The notes beneath the pieces were generated by a model. It was given only the letters and a program-made list of their open reading frames with translations. It searched no databases and had not been told where the DNA came from. Below, in pieces: positions 14,546-23,675 of a stretch of DNA of 42,107 bases (the stretch's first letter is position 1; each line of letters opens with the position of its first letter). Made by a program: the position numbers and the translations under genes. The stretch covers positions 1 to 42,107 of the forward strand of contig JAZNQL010000049.1 in the NCBI GenBank assembly GCA_045590155.1. The letters are read 5' to 3'. This stretch comes from JAZNQL01 sp045590155. GTDB taxonomy: Bacteria; Bacillota; Clostridia; UMGS1883; UMGS1540.

Positions 14546-15433
14546 TTATGCCTCAAAATTTTCTGTTAAGAGCAAGGCTGTTTCCGAATCGTTTTTAATG
14601 TAATAGGATATATTGTTTATATATTTTGCCTCACCGGGGAGTGTTTGTATATTAAGAGATGATGTGCCTATTTTTTGCGCCTGCACAGCGATATCTGTTA
14701 TATCTCCTATTTTCATATTGCTTCTTACGCTTTCTGTTACGCTATCGTATACGTCGGGGATTTTTGTTATATATTCAAATCTTAACTTCTGTCTTAAAAA
14801 TTCCTTTATAAAGTCCTGCTGAACACCTATTCTCTGCAGATCGCCCCCTGCATAATCTCCCCTGAAGCGTACAATGCCTTCGGCCTTCTTACCGTCAAGT
14901 ACCTGAAACCCTTTTTGTATATGAATTGACAGGTTCTGGTATGGGTCTTCGTAATCAAAGTTACGGGGAACGTCATACTCAACTCCGCCAAGAATGTCTA
15001 CAATTTCCCTGAACGCTTTTACATTGAATACCGCATAATAGTGTATAGGCTGGTCATTAGTTAAGTCTTTTACTGTGTTTATAAGAACCTCTTCCCTGTT
15101 ATAGTCGTTTGCAACAGCGTATCCGTACACAGAATTTATTTTTCTGTATGCACCGCCTACATACACTCTTGTATCTCTGGGAATTGAAAGCACATTAAGC
15201 TTTTCTTTTTCGGGGTTTATGTTTACAAGCATAATAACGTCGGTATTATATCCCACTTCATCAATGCCGACCATAAGTATATTTATACGTCCGTCAGGCG
15301 AAGGAGGGTCAATTGCCTGTCCATGCTCGCCAACGCTGAACGGCGAAACAGCTACCCTTGCAACAAGCACACCACTGCCTATTGCAACAAGAGTTAATAT
15401 TACAAAAAGTACTTTTGTCCATTTATTTTTCAT
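14546..15433 (-). CDS. LytR-CpsA-Psr (LCP) family cell-wall glycopolymer transferase
   Basis: A 295-residue membrane-anchored enzyme with one N-terminal transmembrane helix (residues 7-27, VLFVILTLVAIGSGVLVARV) and an extracellular LCP domain. Family marks are INILMVGIDEVGYNTDVIML, LNVLSIPRDTRVYV and the arginine-rich GIVRFRGDYAGGDLQRIGVQ; the Asp and Arg residues bind the polyprenyl pyrophosphate and metal. LCP proteins attach teichoic acids or capsule-like polymers to peptidoglycan. The ATG follows CGGAGAT. The gene lies 70 bp upstream of the cyclophilin gene on the same strand but a separate promoter lies between. Confidence 0.9.
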   Translation of the reverse strand: MKNKWTKVLFVILTLVAIGSGVLVARVAVSPFSVGEHGQAIDPPSPDGRINILMVGIDEVGYNTDVIMLVNINPEKEKLNVLSIPRDTRVYVGGAYRKINSVYGYAVANDYNREEVLINTVKDLTNDQPIHYYAVFNVKAFREIVDILGGVEYDVPRNFDYEDPYQNLSIHIQKGFQVLDGKKAEGIVRFRGDYAGGDLQRIGVQQDFIKEFLRQKLRFEYITKIPDVYDSVTESVRSNMKIGDITDIAVQAQKIGTSSLNIQTLPGEAKYINNISYYIKNDSETALLLTENFEA

Positions 15434-15473
15434 TTTTTATCTCCGAAATTTATAAAACATACACTTTTAGCAA

Positions 15474-15510
15474 AAAACTAAAAGCCTACTGCACTCTGCA
15501 ATAGGCTTTT
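15474..15510 (-). terminator. Terminator of the tRNA pair
   Basis: AAAAGCCTACTGCA (15480-15493) faces TGCAATAGGCTTTT (15497-15510) with one mismatch that is a U-G pair in minus-strand RNA. A T-rich run follows on the minus strand. It abuts the tRNA-Tyr CCA end. Confidence 0.85.
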
Positions 15511-15595
15511 TGGTGGAGGGGGGTGGATTCGGACCACCGAAGTCAGTGACAACAGATTTACAGTCTGCCCCCTTTGGCCGCTCGGGAACCCCTCC
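15511..15595 (-). tRNA. tRNA-Tyr (GTA)
   Basis: An 85-base class II tRNA with encoded CCA. The acceptor stem GGAGGGG pairs with CCCCTCC. The anticodon loop CTGTAAA carries GTA between CAGA and TCTG. A long variable arm follows, as expected for bacterial tRNA-Tyr, then the T arm GTCCGAATC. It lies 6 bp after tRNA-Thr in the same transcript. Confidence 0.95.
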
Positions 15596-15601
15596 GTATC
15601 A

Positions 15602-15677
15602 TGGAGCTGGTGATGGGATTCGAACCCGCGACCTGCTGATTACAAATCAGCTGCTCTACCTGTTGAGCTACACCAGC
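15602..15677 (-). tRNA. tRNA-Thr (TGT)
   Basis: A 76-base tRNA with encoded CCA. The acceptor GCTGGTG pairs with CACCAGC. D arm TAGCTCAACAGGTAGAGCA; anticodon stem-loop CTGATTTGTAATCAG with anticodon TGT; T arm GCGGGTTCGAATCCC. It is first in the two-tRNA unit. Confidence 0.96.
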
Positions 15678-15695
15678 GTTTCTGACACGAGTGAT

Positions 15696-15724
15696 ATGAT
15701 ATCACATTTTTTTTACAAAGTCAA
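15696..15724 (-). promoter_or_regulatory. tRNA promoter
   Basis: Minus-strand TTGACT (15724-15719) and TATCAT (15701-15696) with 17-bp spacing, about 20 bp upstream of tRNA-Thr. The rest of the 15678-15946 gap is very AT-rich and holds only this promoter and the next one. Confidence 0.75.
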
Positions 15725-15874
15725 TAACTTTTTTAAAAAATTTTTATTTTTTTGCCTATATGCAGTTTTTTCTATATTTAACTTTGCCTTTTTTTCGTTT
15801 TTTAGTATATCATTTATTTGTTTTTTTTGCAACAATTATTTATTTTTGTTAATTTTTTGTTTACACAATACTGC

Positions 15875-15903
15875 TTGACATATTGTCATGTTTAACTTAT
15901 AAT
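15875..15903 (+). promoter_or_regulatory. Promoter of the small-multidrug-export/metK unit
   Basis: TTGACA (15875-15880) and TATAAT (15898-15903), 17-bp spacing, about 45 bp upstream of the next coding start. There is no SAM riboswitch between it and metK. Confidence 0.82.
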
Positions 15904-15946
15904 GTAATATATTACATATATATTTTCTGAAAGGTGTTGTTTTTGC

Positions 15947-16423
15947 TTGGGAGTACAGGACTTTTTAATAAAAGAAGCCTATGTTGCTTTTATATCAATG
16001 CTTCCCATAGTTGAATTGCGAGGTGCTATTCCAATTGGTGCAGGGCTTGGTCTTCCTCTTTTGCCCACCTATATTGTGTCGGTAATTGCAAACTGTATCC
16101 CGGTTCCGTTTATACTCTGGCTTGCAAAACCCGTAATTCGCTTTCTTAAACAAACAAAGCTTTTAGCTCCTTTGGCAGAAAGATTTGAGCGTAAAGCCGA
16201 ACAAAACCGAGAAAAAATAATGAAGTATACTTCCTTTGCACTTTTTTTATTTGTTGCTATTCCTCTCCCCGGCACAGGTGCATGGACCGGCAGTATAATC
16301 GCCTCAATTTTAGAGGTTCGGCCAAAATATGCTATTCCTGCAATATGCTTTGGGGTTTTGGGTGCAGGTATTATTATGAGTTGTGGCACAGGGATTGTGC
16401 AATGGATTATTAACTTATTCTAA
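15947..16423 (+). CDS. Small multi-drug export family membrane protein (COG2426)
   Basis: A 158-residue membrane protein with four or five hydrophobic segments. Family features are SMLPIVELRGAIPIGAGLGL near the N-terminus, the NCIPVPFILWLAKP helix, and the Pro/Gly-rich FLFVAIPLPGTGAWTGSIIA. It matches the Sm_multidrug_ex family (PF06695). The family name is historic and transport substrates are unproven. The start is a TTG at 15947, the only in-frame start before the conserved block, with AAAGGTG ten bases upstream. It is 19 bp from metK with no intervening terminator, so the two are co-transcribed. Confidence 0.82.
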   Translation: MGVQDFLIKEAYVAFISMLPIVELRGAIPIGAGLGLPLLPTYIVSVIANCIPVPFILWLAKPVIRFLKQTKLLAPLAERFERKAEQNREKIMKYTSFALFLFVAIPLPGTGAWTGSIIASILEVRPKYAIPAICFGVLGAGIIMSCGTGIVQWIINLF

Positions 16424-16442
16424 AGAAAGAGATTGATTTTTT

Positions 16443-17579
16443 ATGAACAGAAAATTTTTTACATCAGAATCAGTAACAGAAGGACATCCAGATAAGATAT
16501 GCGACCAAATTTCAGACAATATCCTGGACGCAATTTTGGAAAATGATAAATTTGCCCGTGTAGCTTGCGAAACCACGGCCACCACAGGGCTTATTCTTGT
16601 AATGGGCGAAATAACTACCTCCTGCTATGTTGATATCCCCTCTATCGTTCGCAAAACTGTGCGTGATATTGGATACACAAGTTCGGAGGCGGGCTTTGAC
16701 TGCGAAACATGTGCGGTTTTATCGAGCATACATGAGCAATCGGGCGATATTTCGATGGGTGTTGACAACGAGGGTGCAGGCGACCAGGGACTTATGTTCG
16801 GATATGCATGTGACGAAACGCCCGAGCTTATGCCTCTTCCCATTTCTCTTGCACACCGTCTTGCAAAAAGACTTACCGATGTAAGACGCGACGGCACTCT
16901 TCCTTATCTGCGCCCCGACGGAAAAAGCCAGGTTACGATAGAATATGACGGCGATACGCCTGTTCGTTGTGAAGCGGTTGTTATTTCGTCACAACATTCA
17001 GAAGATGTTTCAACCGAACAGATTCGCGAAGATATAATCAAATATGTAATAAAAGAAGTTGTTCCCGAAAATCTTATTGACGACAATACAAAAATATTTG
17101 TAAATCCCACGGGAAGATTTGTTATAGGCGGTCCTTGCGGTGATTCAGGTCTTACAGGCAGAAAAATAATTGTAGACACCTATGGCGGATATGCACGTCA
17201 CGGCGGCGGTGCTTTTTCGGGCAAGGATGCTACAAAGGTTGACCGTTCGGCAAGCTATATGGCTCGTTACGTTGCAAAAAATATTGTTGCTTCGGGCGTT
17301 GCTAAAAAGTGTGAAGTTCAGCTTGCTTATGCAATAGGTGTTGCAGATCCTGTTTCTGTAAGAGTTGACTCTTTTGGTACTTCAGAGTACAGTGACACTC
17401 TTCTTGCAGAGGCAGTTTGCAAAATTTTTGATTTTAAACCAATGGCTATTATTGAAAAATTAGGTCTTCGCAACCCCGTTTTCGGCAAAACTGCCGCTTA
17501 CGGACATTTTGGAAGAAATGAGTTTTCCTGGGAAAAAACCGATATGACCGACAAAATACTTGAGGCACTTCAAAAGTAA
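16443..17579 (+). CDS. metK: S-adenosylmethionine synthetase
   Basis: A 378-residue enzyme making S-adenosylmethionine from methionine and ATP. Signatures are TSESVTEGHPDKICDQISD at the N-terminus (catalytic His and metal-binding Asp), GAGDQGLMFGYACDET (the loop hexapeptide GAGDQG), and GGGAFSGKDATKVDRSASY (P-loop-like GGGAFSGKD). The C-terminal AYGHFGR is also typical. Length is near the family norm of about 390. It is preceded by AAAGAGA. No SAM-responsive leader is present, so regulation probably comes through the upstream promoter. Confidence 0.97.
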   Translation: MNRKFFTSESVTEGHPDKICDQISDNILDAILENDKFARVACETTATTGLILVMGEITTSCYVDIPSIVRKTVRDIGYTSSEAGFDCETCAVLSSIHEQSGDISMGVDNEGAGDQGLMFGYACDETPELMPLPISLAHRLAKRLTDVRRDGTLPYLRPDGKSQVTIEYDGDTPVRCEAVVISSQHSEDVSTEQIREDIIKYVIKEVVPENLIDDNTKIFVNPTGRFVIGGPCGDSGLTGRKIIVDTYGGYARHGGGAFSGKDATKVDRSASYMARYVAKNIVASGVAKKCEVQLAYAIGVADPVSVRVDSFGTSEYSDTLLAEAVCKIFDFKPMAIIEKLGLRNPVFGKTAAYGHFGRNEFSWEKTDMTDKILEALQK

Positions 17580-17628
17580 CATAGACAACCACTTTGACAT
17601 ATAGTGTCAAAAAAAGGTGGTGAAGTTT

Positions 17629-17895
17629 ATGCAAACTTATATTGTATCGGCAATTTTATCGCTTGTACTTATCTGTCTTGTCTTTTTACTGATGCGTCAG
17701 TTGAAAATAGCAACAAACCTTCCTGTCAAAATAATAATTGATGCAGAAAATAAGCCCGGTGCGGCAGAAAAAGCTGCTATGGCTGCAAGGCTTGCAGCTG
17801 ACAGATATTTTGATAATGCTGAAATATTTATCCTGAATGTTCCGGAGAGTGAACAAACTCTTATTCACACAGCCTACGGAATAAAATCTTTATAG
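17629..17895 (+). CDS. Small single-pass membrane protein, unknown
   Basis: An 88-residue protein starting at ATG 17629, preceded by AAAGGTGGTG; a GTG at 17617 lies inside that site. The N-terminus is one transmembrane helix (YIVSAILSLVLICLVFLLMR). A soluble alpha/beta tail follows (LPVKIIIDAENKPGAAEKAA ... AEIFILNVP). No family is recognised. It lies between metK and recD2, 12 bp from the latter, on the same strand. The tail looks like a small cytoplasmic domain, but no function can be given. Confidence 0.7.
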   Translation: MQTYIVSAILSLVLICLVFLLMRQLKIATNLPVKIIIDAENKPGAAEKAAMAARLAADRYFDNAEIFILNVPESEQTLIHTAYGIKSL

Positions 17896-17907
17896 GAGCT
17901 TTTTACT

Positions 17908-20094
17908 GTGAACGAAATAATTGAAGGTATTGTTTCTGAAATAATATATTCAAATGAATCAAACGGCTACATCGTCTGCGACATTGACGCAGACGGTGTT
18001 CTTATTACTTTGGTCGGAAATATGCCAGGTCTTGTTTGCGGCGAAAATATAAGGGTTGAAGGGAAAAGAGTTTGTCACCCTGAATACGGCGAGCAAATAA
18101 AAGTTATTTCATACGAAAAAGTTCTGCCCTCAACCGAGGGGCAAATTCTTTTATACCTTTCTTCGGGAATAATACGGGGTATAGGTCCCGCTACTGCCGT
18201 AAAAATAGTAAACAAATTCGGAACAAAAGCACTTGACGTTATACGTGACAATCCAAAAGAGCTTGCAACTGTGCGTGGTATAAGCCTTGACAAGGCATAC
18301 AAAATGCAGCGTTCTTTTTTGGACAAGCAGGTTCTTCAGGGAATTATAATGTTCCTTGCCGAATATGAAATAACAGCAAACTTCGCTATAAAGGTTTATA
18401 ATAAATTCGGACTTTCCTCTGTTTCAAAAATAAAGGAAAACCCTTACAGTCTTTGCCAGATACATGGTATAGGTTTTAAAAGTGCTGATAAAATTGCTAT
18501 GAAGATAGGAATAGAATTAACAGATTCCGAAAGACTCAAAAATGGTATTTTATATGTTCTTTCCCAATATGCCGCAAATGGAGACAGCTGTCTTCCTCAT
18601 GCTTTGCTTGTAAAAAATTCAGCAAGCATTTTATCAGCTGATGAACTTTTAATCGAAAATGCAATTACTACTCTTCTTTTTGAGGGTAAGCTCCGTCAGT
18701 TTTCGGGAAACTTATATCTTCCCCATATTTTTCTTGCAGAGCAGGAGGCCGCCCGCAGACTTTGCGTTTTGGCAAGCGAAAAGCACGACCCGCTTGAAAT
18801 AGAAAAATCGGCACACATTTTTTCGAGTGCCAGTGAAAAAATAACTTTGTCAGACGAGCAAATAAGTGCCTGCCGCACAGTTACAAGCTATGGTGCTTCT
18901 GTTATAACGGGCGGACCGGGCACAGGTAAAACCACTATAGTAAATGCTATTATTTACACACTTTTGAAAGCAAACAAACGTGTTGCTCTTTGTGCCCCCA
19001 CAGGCAGAGCGGCGAAAAAACTTTCGGAAGTGTGCGGAATTGAGGCTAAAACCATACACCGCTTGCTTGAAATAAACTTTTCAGGAGAGGATGACGTTCA
19101 GTCTTTTGCACGAAATTCTCTTTATCCTCTTGAAGAAGATGTTGTTTTGGTAGACGAAATGAGTATGGTAGATATAGTTTTAATGAACTCTCTTCTTTCT
19201 GCTTTAAAGCCGGGTGCTCAAATTATAATGATAGGCGATGCAGACCAGCTTCCTTCGGTTGGTGCCGGAAATGTTTTAAGCGATATTGTCCAAAGCAAGG
19301 TAGTTCCTGTTTGCTTTTTAACCCATATTTACCGTCAGGCGGCAGAAAGTCTTATAGTAGTTAATGCCCACAAAATAAACAGAGGCGAAAAACCAATAAC
19401 AGACGATAAAACGAAGGATTTCTTTTTTATAAAGAAAAACTCTGCAGAGGAAATACGCAACGAAATAATGAGCATATATTCCACAAGGCTTAAAAAAACT
19501 TACGGGTTTAATCCTTTTTCAGATATACAGATTATAACCCCGTCAAGAAAAACTCTGCTTGGTGTTTTAGAGCTTAACCGAGAAATACAAAAGGTATTAA
19601 ATCCTCCTTCCAAAGAAAAATCGGAAAAGATTGTGGGTGCAATTACCTTCAGGGAAGGCGATAAGGTAATGCAGACAAAAAATAATTATGATATAAAATG
19701 GGAAAGTCCCGGAGCCGAAGGAGAAGGTGTTTTTAACGGAGATATAGGTGTTATTCAGCTTATAAACTTTAAAACCGCCCAGATGCACATTCTTTTTGAC
19801 GGCGAAAGACTTGTAAAATACCCATTTGATAATTTAGGAGATCTGGAGCAGGCTTATGCTGTAACGGTGCACAAAAGCCAGGGCAGTGAATTCAATGCTG
19901 TTATTATTCCCCTTTTCTCGTGTGCCCCTCAGCTTCTAAACCGCAACCTTTTATACACGGCTCTTACAAGAGCAAAGCGTCTTGCCATCTTTGTGGGCAG
20001 GGAGGACATCCTTGAAACCATGATTAAAAACAAAAAACATTCTATCAGATTTTCATCGTTAAAAGAACGTTTGGAGTTGATTTTTAGTGCTTGA
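17908..20094 (+). CDS. recD2: RecD2-type ATP-dependent DNA helicase
   Basis: A 728-residue superfamily 1B 5'-3' helicase that acts in DNA repair without RecBC. The N-terminal OB-like domain (residues 1-75) is followed by helix-hairpin-helix repeats (IIRGIGPATAVKIVNKFG, VRGISLDKAYKMQ, IHGIGFKSADKIAM), the mark of RecD2 versus RecD. Helicase motif I is ITGGPGTGKTTIVNAI, motif Ia CAPTGRAAKKLSE, motif II VVLVDEMSMVD, motif III IMIGDADQLPSVGAG, and motif VI AYAVTVHKSQGSEF with LLYTALTRAKR. The GTG start follows TAGGAGC. It overlaps comF by 8 bp. Confidence 0.95.
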   Translation: MNEIIEGIVSEIIYSNESNGYIVCDIDADGVLITLVGNMPGLVCGENIRVEGKRVCHPEYGEQIKVISYEKVLPSTEGQILLYLSSGIIRGIGPATAVKIVNKFGTKALDVIRDNPKELATVRGISLDKAYKMQRSFLDKQVLQGIIMFLAEYEITANFAIKVYNKFGLSSVSKIKENPYSLCQIHGIGFKSADKIAMKIGIELTDSERLKNGILYVLSQYAANGDSCLPHALLVKNSASILSADELLIENAITTLLFEGKLRQFSGNLYLPHIFLAEQEAARRLCVLASEKHDPLEIEKSAHIFSSASEKITLSDEQISACRTVTSYGASVITGGPGTGKTTIVNAIIYTLLKANKRVALCAPTGRAAKKLSEVCGIEAKTIHRLLEINFSGEDDVQSFARNSLYPLEEDVVLVDEMSMVDIVLMNSLLSALKPGAQIIMIGDADQLPSVGAGNVLSDIVQSKVVPVCFLTHIYRQAAESLIVVNAHKINRGEKPITDDKTKDFFFIKKNSAEEIRNEIMSIYSTRLKKTYGFNPFSDIQIITPSRKTLLGVLELNREIQKVLNPPSKEKSEKIVGAITFREGDKVMQTKNNYDIKWESPGAEGEGVFNGDIGVIQLINFKTAQMHILFDGERLVKYPFDNLGDLEQAYAVTVHKSQGSEFNAVIIPLFSCAPQLLNRNLLYTALTRAKRLAIFVGREDILETMIKNKKHSIRFSSLKERLELIFSA

Positions 20095-20806
20095 TTTTTT
20101 CAGAAAGATTCTTTCCTTTGTTTTCCCTGTGAAATGTATTTGTTGCGAAAAAGAGCTGGACACTCCCTATCTGCGTATTTGCAAAGATTGTTTTGAAAAG
20201 CAGAAAGCCAAAGTGCATAACAAATGCGTAAAATGCTCAACTCCTCTTGATGCAGTATACGGCGATATGCTGTGCAGGCGTTGCCGTAAAAAACGTTATT
20301 TTGATAAAGTAATATCTCCTTTTTTATATAAAGACCAAATTAAAAGAGCTTTGATACGTTATAAATTCTATGGCAGAAAATCTTATGCCCGCACCTTTGC
20401 TTCATGCATATTTTTAGAACTTAACAAGTTTCCCGAAATTTATGATTGTATTGATGCGGTTACTTTTGTTCCCATTCATCCTATAAGACTTGGTACAAGG
20501 GGATATAATCAATCAGAGCTTATTGCGGAATATATCTCGGAAATGGCGGGTTTTCCCCTTTTAAAAACCTTAAAGTGCACAAGATATTCAAAGCCCTTAT
20601 CAAAGCAACAGCACAAAAACAGATCAAATATTGTAAAAGGTCTTTTTAAGAATTTAAAAAATGTAAATACGCAAGGTTTAAACATTCTTCTTGTTGACGA
20701 TGTTATAACAACAGGCGCAACTCTTTCGGAGTGTGCCCGCATGCTTAAAAATGCAGGTACCAAAAAGATTTTCTGCGTTACTGTTTGCGCTACTCCCAAA
20801 TACTGA
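20087..20806 (+). CDS. comF: ComF family phosphoribosyltransferase-like protein
   Basis: A 239-residue protein of the ComF/GntX family, needed for DNA uptake in competent bacteria and implicated in processing incoming single-stranded DNA. The N-terminal zinc finger has four CxxC-type pairs (CICCEKEL, CKDC, CVKC, CRRCRKKRYF). The C-terminal type I phosphoribosyltransferase domain carries the PRPP loop NILLVDDVITTGATLSEC. The start is GTG at 20087, overlapping the recD2 stop. comEC at the right edge is another competence-type gene in the window. Confidence 0.92.
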   Translation: MLDFFRKILSFVFPVKCICCEKELDTPYLRICKDCFEKQKAKVHNKCVKCSTPLDAVYGDMLCRRCRKKRYFDKVISPFLYKDQIKRALIRYKFYGRKSYARTFASCIFLELNKFPEIYDCIDAVTFVPIHPIRLGTRGYNQSELIAEYISEMAGFPLLKTLKCTRYSKPLSKQQHKNRSNIVKGLFKNLKNVNTQGLNILLVDDVITTGATLSECARMLKNAGTKKIFCVTVCATPKY

Positions 20807-20833
20807 TAAATTTAGCATACAAAGGGTTAGAAA

Positions 20834-21613
20834 ATGAGAGATAAGATTTTAGATTTCATTCACTCGCTAAACGTCAGCGAGGTCAAAATTGCAAAAAGAG
20901 AAGATTTTGCAGACTCGTTTGCAAAATCTTCAATAGTATGTCTTTTCCCCTACAAAACTTCTCATAACGAAAAGGGAAATATTTCGCTTTATGCCCGAAG
21001 CTATGATTATCACATCATAGTAAGAAGCTATCTTGAAAAAATTGAAGAGTATATAAAATCTCTTGCTCCTTACTGCAAAACACAGATTTTTGTTGATACG
21101 GGCGGAGGCGGAGACAGAAAAACTGCCCTTTGTTCGGGAGTTGGGTTTTTAGGAAAAAACGGATTGGTTATAAATCAAAAATACGGTTCGTATGTGTTTA
21201 TAGGATATATTGATACAGACCTTGAACTGAAAGCAGATTCCCCTTTAAAAACATCTTGTATGGGCTGTGACAGATGCAAAAAAGCCTGTCCCGGAAATGT
21301 TTTTGAAAATAATGATTTTACAAAATGTGCCTCTCATATTTCGCAAAAAAAAGGCGAGCTTTTGCCTTTTGAAGAAGATATTATATTGAAAAGCGGTTTT
21401 TTATGGGGCTGTGACGTTTGTCAGGATGTTTGCCCGCACAATAAAAATGCCAAGCTTACGCCTCTTCCAGAATTTTATACTGACAGAATTTTAAATCTTA
21501 ATTTTTCGGACGTAAGCCAAAACTTTAACAAAAAATATTCAGGCTACGCTTTTTCCTTTAGGGGAAAAAATGTGCTTGTAAGAAATACAAAGCTTTTTGA
21601 AAAAGATTTTTAA
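20834..21613 (+). CDS. QueG-like iron-sulfur protein (epoxyqueuosine reductase family)
   Basis: A 259-residue protein of the QueG family, whose members reduce epoxyqueuosine to queuosine in tRNA using cobalamin and two 4Fe-4S clusters. Two ferredoxin motifs are visible: CMGCDRCKKACPGNV and CDVCQDVCPHNK, plus an extra Cys in KCASH. The central GVGFLGKNGLVI matches the family's GxGxxGKN block, and the Asp in VDTGGGGDRKTA corresponds to the catalytic-acid region. It is shorter than typical QueG (310-380 residues): no C-terminal HEAT repeats are present. Queuosine activity is likely but a diverged paralogue is possible. The ATG at 20834 lacks a strong ribosome site; GGGTTAG is the nearest. Confidence 0.75.
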   Translation: MRDKILDFIHSLNVSEVKIAKREDFADSFAKSSIVCLFPYKTSHNEKGNISLYARSYDYHIIVRSYLEKIEEYIKSLAPYCKTQIFVDTGGGGDRKTALCSGVGFLGKNGLVINQKYGSYVFIGYIDTDLELKADSPLKTSCMGCDRCKKACPGNVFENNDFTKCASHISQKKGELLPFEEDIILKSGFLWGCDVCQDVCPHNKNAKLTPLPEFYTDRILNLNFSDVSQNFNKKYSGYAFSFRGKNVLVRNTKLFEKDF

Positions 21614-21626
21614 GGAGGATTTTTTT

Positions 21627-22154
21627 ATGGATGTTTTTGTAGAGTACATTGTAAGAAAAGAAAAAGGATTTAAAGAATATGCCTATATAGTACTTGTTCT
21701 TTTGGCTGTTTTGGCAATGTTTTTTGTCATTATTCCTTTTATTGCAGGTTTTATAGGAAATATTCTTATTGTTATAAGCGCTCTTTATATAGGCACGCTT
21801 TATCTTGCTTACTTTGGTATTATTTATCAAAATGTTGAATATGAATATATTCTTACTGAAAACTATATTGACATTGATATAATTCTGGGAAGAAGAAAGA
21901 GAAAAAGGCTTTTAAGCCTTGATTGCAAAGACTTTGAAGTATTAGCCCCTGCAAACAGCGGCGGATATATAAAAGAATACAAATATAACAGACTTTTGGA
22001 CGTTTCTGCATACCGTGAAAATCCCAGAAACTATTTTGCAATTTTTGAAAGAGACGGCGAAACAATTTGTGTTGTTTTTGAGCCAAACGAAACAATGCTT
22101 AAAAACATAAAAAAAATCATTCCCAGCAAGGTGACTTTAGATGAAAACATATAG
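21627..22154 (+). CDS. DUF6106-like membrane protein
   Basis: A 175-residue protein starting at ATG 21627, with AAGGAGG eight bases upstream; the frame from 21597 lies inside the previous gene. Two hydrophobic helices sit near the N-terminus (about residues 15-60: YIVLVLLAVLAMFFVIIPFI, then GNILIVISALYIGTLYLAYF). A soluble domain follows with beta-strand-rich pairs (YILTENYIDIDIILGRRKRK). It resembles small membrane proteins of Clostridia labelled DUF6106; that name is from memory and only moderately sure. The gene overlaps the next by 14 bp, so the two are co-translated. Confidence 0.65.
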   Translation: MDVFVEYIVRKEKGFKEYAYIVLVLLAVLAMFFVIIPFIAGFIGNILIVISALYIGTLYLAYFGIIYQNVEYEYILTENYIDIDIILGRRKRKRLLSLDCKDFEVLAPANSGGYIKEYKYNRLLDVSAYRENPRNYFAIFERDGETICVVFEPNETMLKNIKKIIPSKVTLDENI

Positions 22155-23574
22155 AATTGTAAGTGCCCAAGAATCACGCAGACTTGATATGGCGGCAATA
22201 GATTTAGGACTTCCCGGTGCGGTTTTAATGGAAAATGCAGCAAATGCCTGTGTTTGCGAAATATTAAAGGAAAATCCTTCTTCGGTTTTGGTTTTTTGCG
22301 GAAAAGGTTCAAACGGCGGCGACGGATTTGCCATTGCAAGAAAGCTTTTCTTGCAAAAAATTGATGTAACTGTTATAACTTTAGCTGATAGTTTTTCGGG
22401 CGATGCCAAAATGAATTTTGACGTTTTAAAAAGACTTGGCGTTCCCATTTTGTCATTTGACAAAAATCAAATTTACAAGGCTGATGTTATTGTGGATGCT
22501 ATTTTGGGAACAGGTATTAACGGAGATGTATGCGGAATTTACAAAGATGCAATAGAATGTATAAATTCCCTTTCTTCATTTGTTTTGGCGGTTGATATTC
22601 CAAGCGGTATAAATGCCGATACAGGCAGAGTTTGTTCGGTTGCCGTAAAGGCAGATAAAACTGTTACTTTTGCTTTTCCAAAGCTTGGTATTTATTCTCC
22701 TTTATCTGCTGATTTTGTGGGAGAAAGGGTAGTTGCAGATATCTCTGTCCCAGATATTTTTGGAAGTTTAAAAAGATTTTTAACGGGAGAAGAAATTTTA
22801 AAGGAAGCTTTCCCTAAAAAAAGCATAGCTTCACACAAGGGCGATATGGGAAGAGTTTCGGTAATAGGCGGTTCGGCAGGTATGGCAGGTGCACCGTATA
22901 TGACTTCAAGTGCCGCTCTTCGTACTGGTGCAGGGCTTGTAACATGTGTTGTCCCTGAAGAAATTATGCCTGCTATGATGGAAAAGCTTACGGGAGCTAT
23001 GTGCAGCACTTCTCTCCCCGAAAAATCCGACTCCATAGCAATAGGTTGCGGTATGGGAAATACCGAAAAAACATTTGAAACTGTTAAAAATATTCTTGAA
23101 ACCTATTCGGGAAATCTTATAATAGATGCCGATGCTTTAAATGCAATAAGCAAAAAAACCGATATTTTAAAAAATACAAAGGCTCGTGTAATAATCACTC
23201 CGCACATTGGCGAAATGGCAAAACTTACAGGCCTTTCGCCCGAATATATTACCGAAAACAGGGTTTGTGTAGCAGAAGACTTCTCGAAAGAATATAATGT
23301 TATAACGGTTCTTAAGGGAGCCTATACAGTTATAGCTTCAAAGAAAAGCGAAACATATATAAATCCCATTGGATGTCCTTGCCTTGCAAAAGGCGGAAGC
23401 GGCGATATTTTGCTTGGTATAATTGCTGCTCTTTCGGCAAGATGCGATGCTTTGCTTGCGGCTAGGGCGGGTGTTTATCTGCACTCTCTTACAGGCGTAG
23501 CCTGTGCTGAAAAATATGGGGAATACTGTGCAAATCCCGATGATATTATTGATTGCATCAAAGATATTTTCTGA
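22141..23574 (+). CDS. Bifunctional NAD(P)HX epimerase and dehydratase
   Basis: A 477-residue fusion that repairs hydrated NAD(P)H. The N-terminal YjeF epimerase domain (about residues 1-205) carries LMENAANACV and GKGSNGGDGFAIARKL; the C-terminal ADP-dependent NAD(P)HX dehydratase domain (about 230-477) carries GRVSVIGGSAGMAGAPYMTS, TPHIGEMAKLTGLS and AKGGSGDILLGIIAALSA. Length and domain order match the usual fused enzyme. It overlaps the upstream membrane protein by 14 bp. The upstream part of the operon joins unrelated housekeeping genes. Confidence 0.95.
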   Translation: MKTYRIVSAQESRRLDMAAIDLGLPGAVLMENAANACVCEILKENPSSVLVFCGKGSNGGDGFAIARKLFLQKIDVTVITLADSFSGDAKMNFDVLKRLGVPILSFDKNQIYKADVIVDAILGTGINGDVCGIYKDAIECINSLSSFVLAVDIPSGINADTGRVCSVAVKADKTVTFAFPKLGIYSPLSADFVGERVVADISVPDIFGSLKRFLTGEEILKEAFPKKSIASHKGDMGRVSVIGGSAGMAGAPYMTSSAALRTGAGLVTCVVPEEIMPAMMEKLTGAMCSTSLPEKSDSIAIGCGMGNTEKTFETVKNILETYSGNLIIDADALNAISKKTDILKNTKARVIITPHIGEMAKLTGLSPEYITENRVCVAEDFSKEYNVITVLKGAYTVIASKKSETYINPIGCPCLAKGGSGDILLGIIAALSARCDALLAARAGVYLHSLTGVACAEKYGEYCANPDDIIDCIKDIF

Positions 23575-23675
23575 AAAATCTGCCTTTTTGTGTATGAGGA
23601 ACTTGATTTTTGTGCAAAATAATTACAAAACTTAAGTTTTTTTCTACATACCGGAAACGGTTACAGAAAATACAT

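Noticed and set aside
15904..16442. SAM riboswitch before metK
   Set aside because: The leader is short, metK follows an upstream gene by 19 bp, and no conserved riboswitch core is visible.
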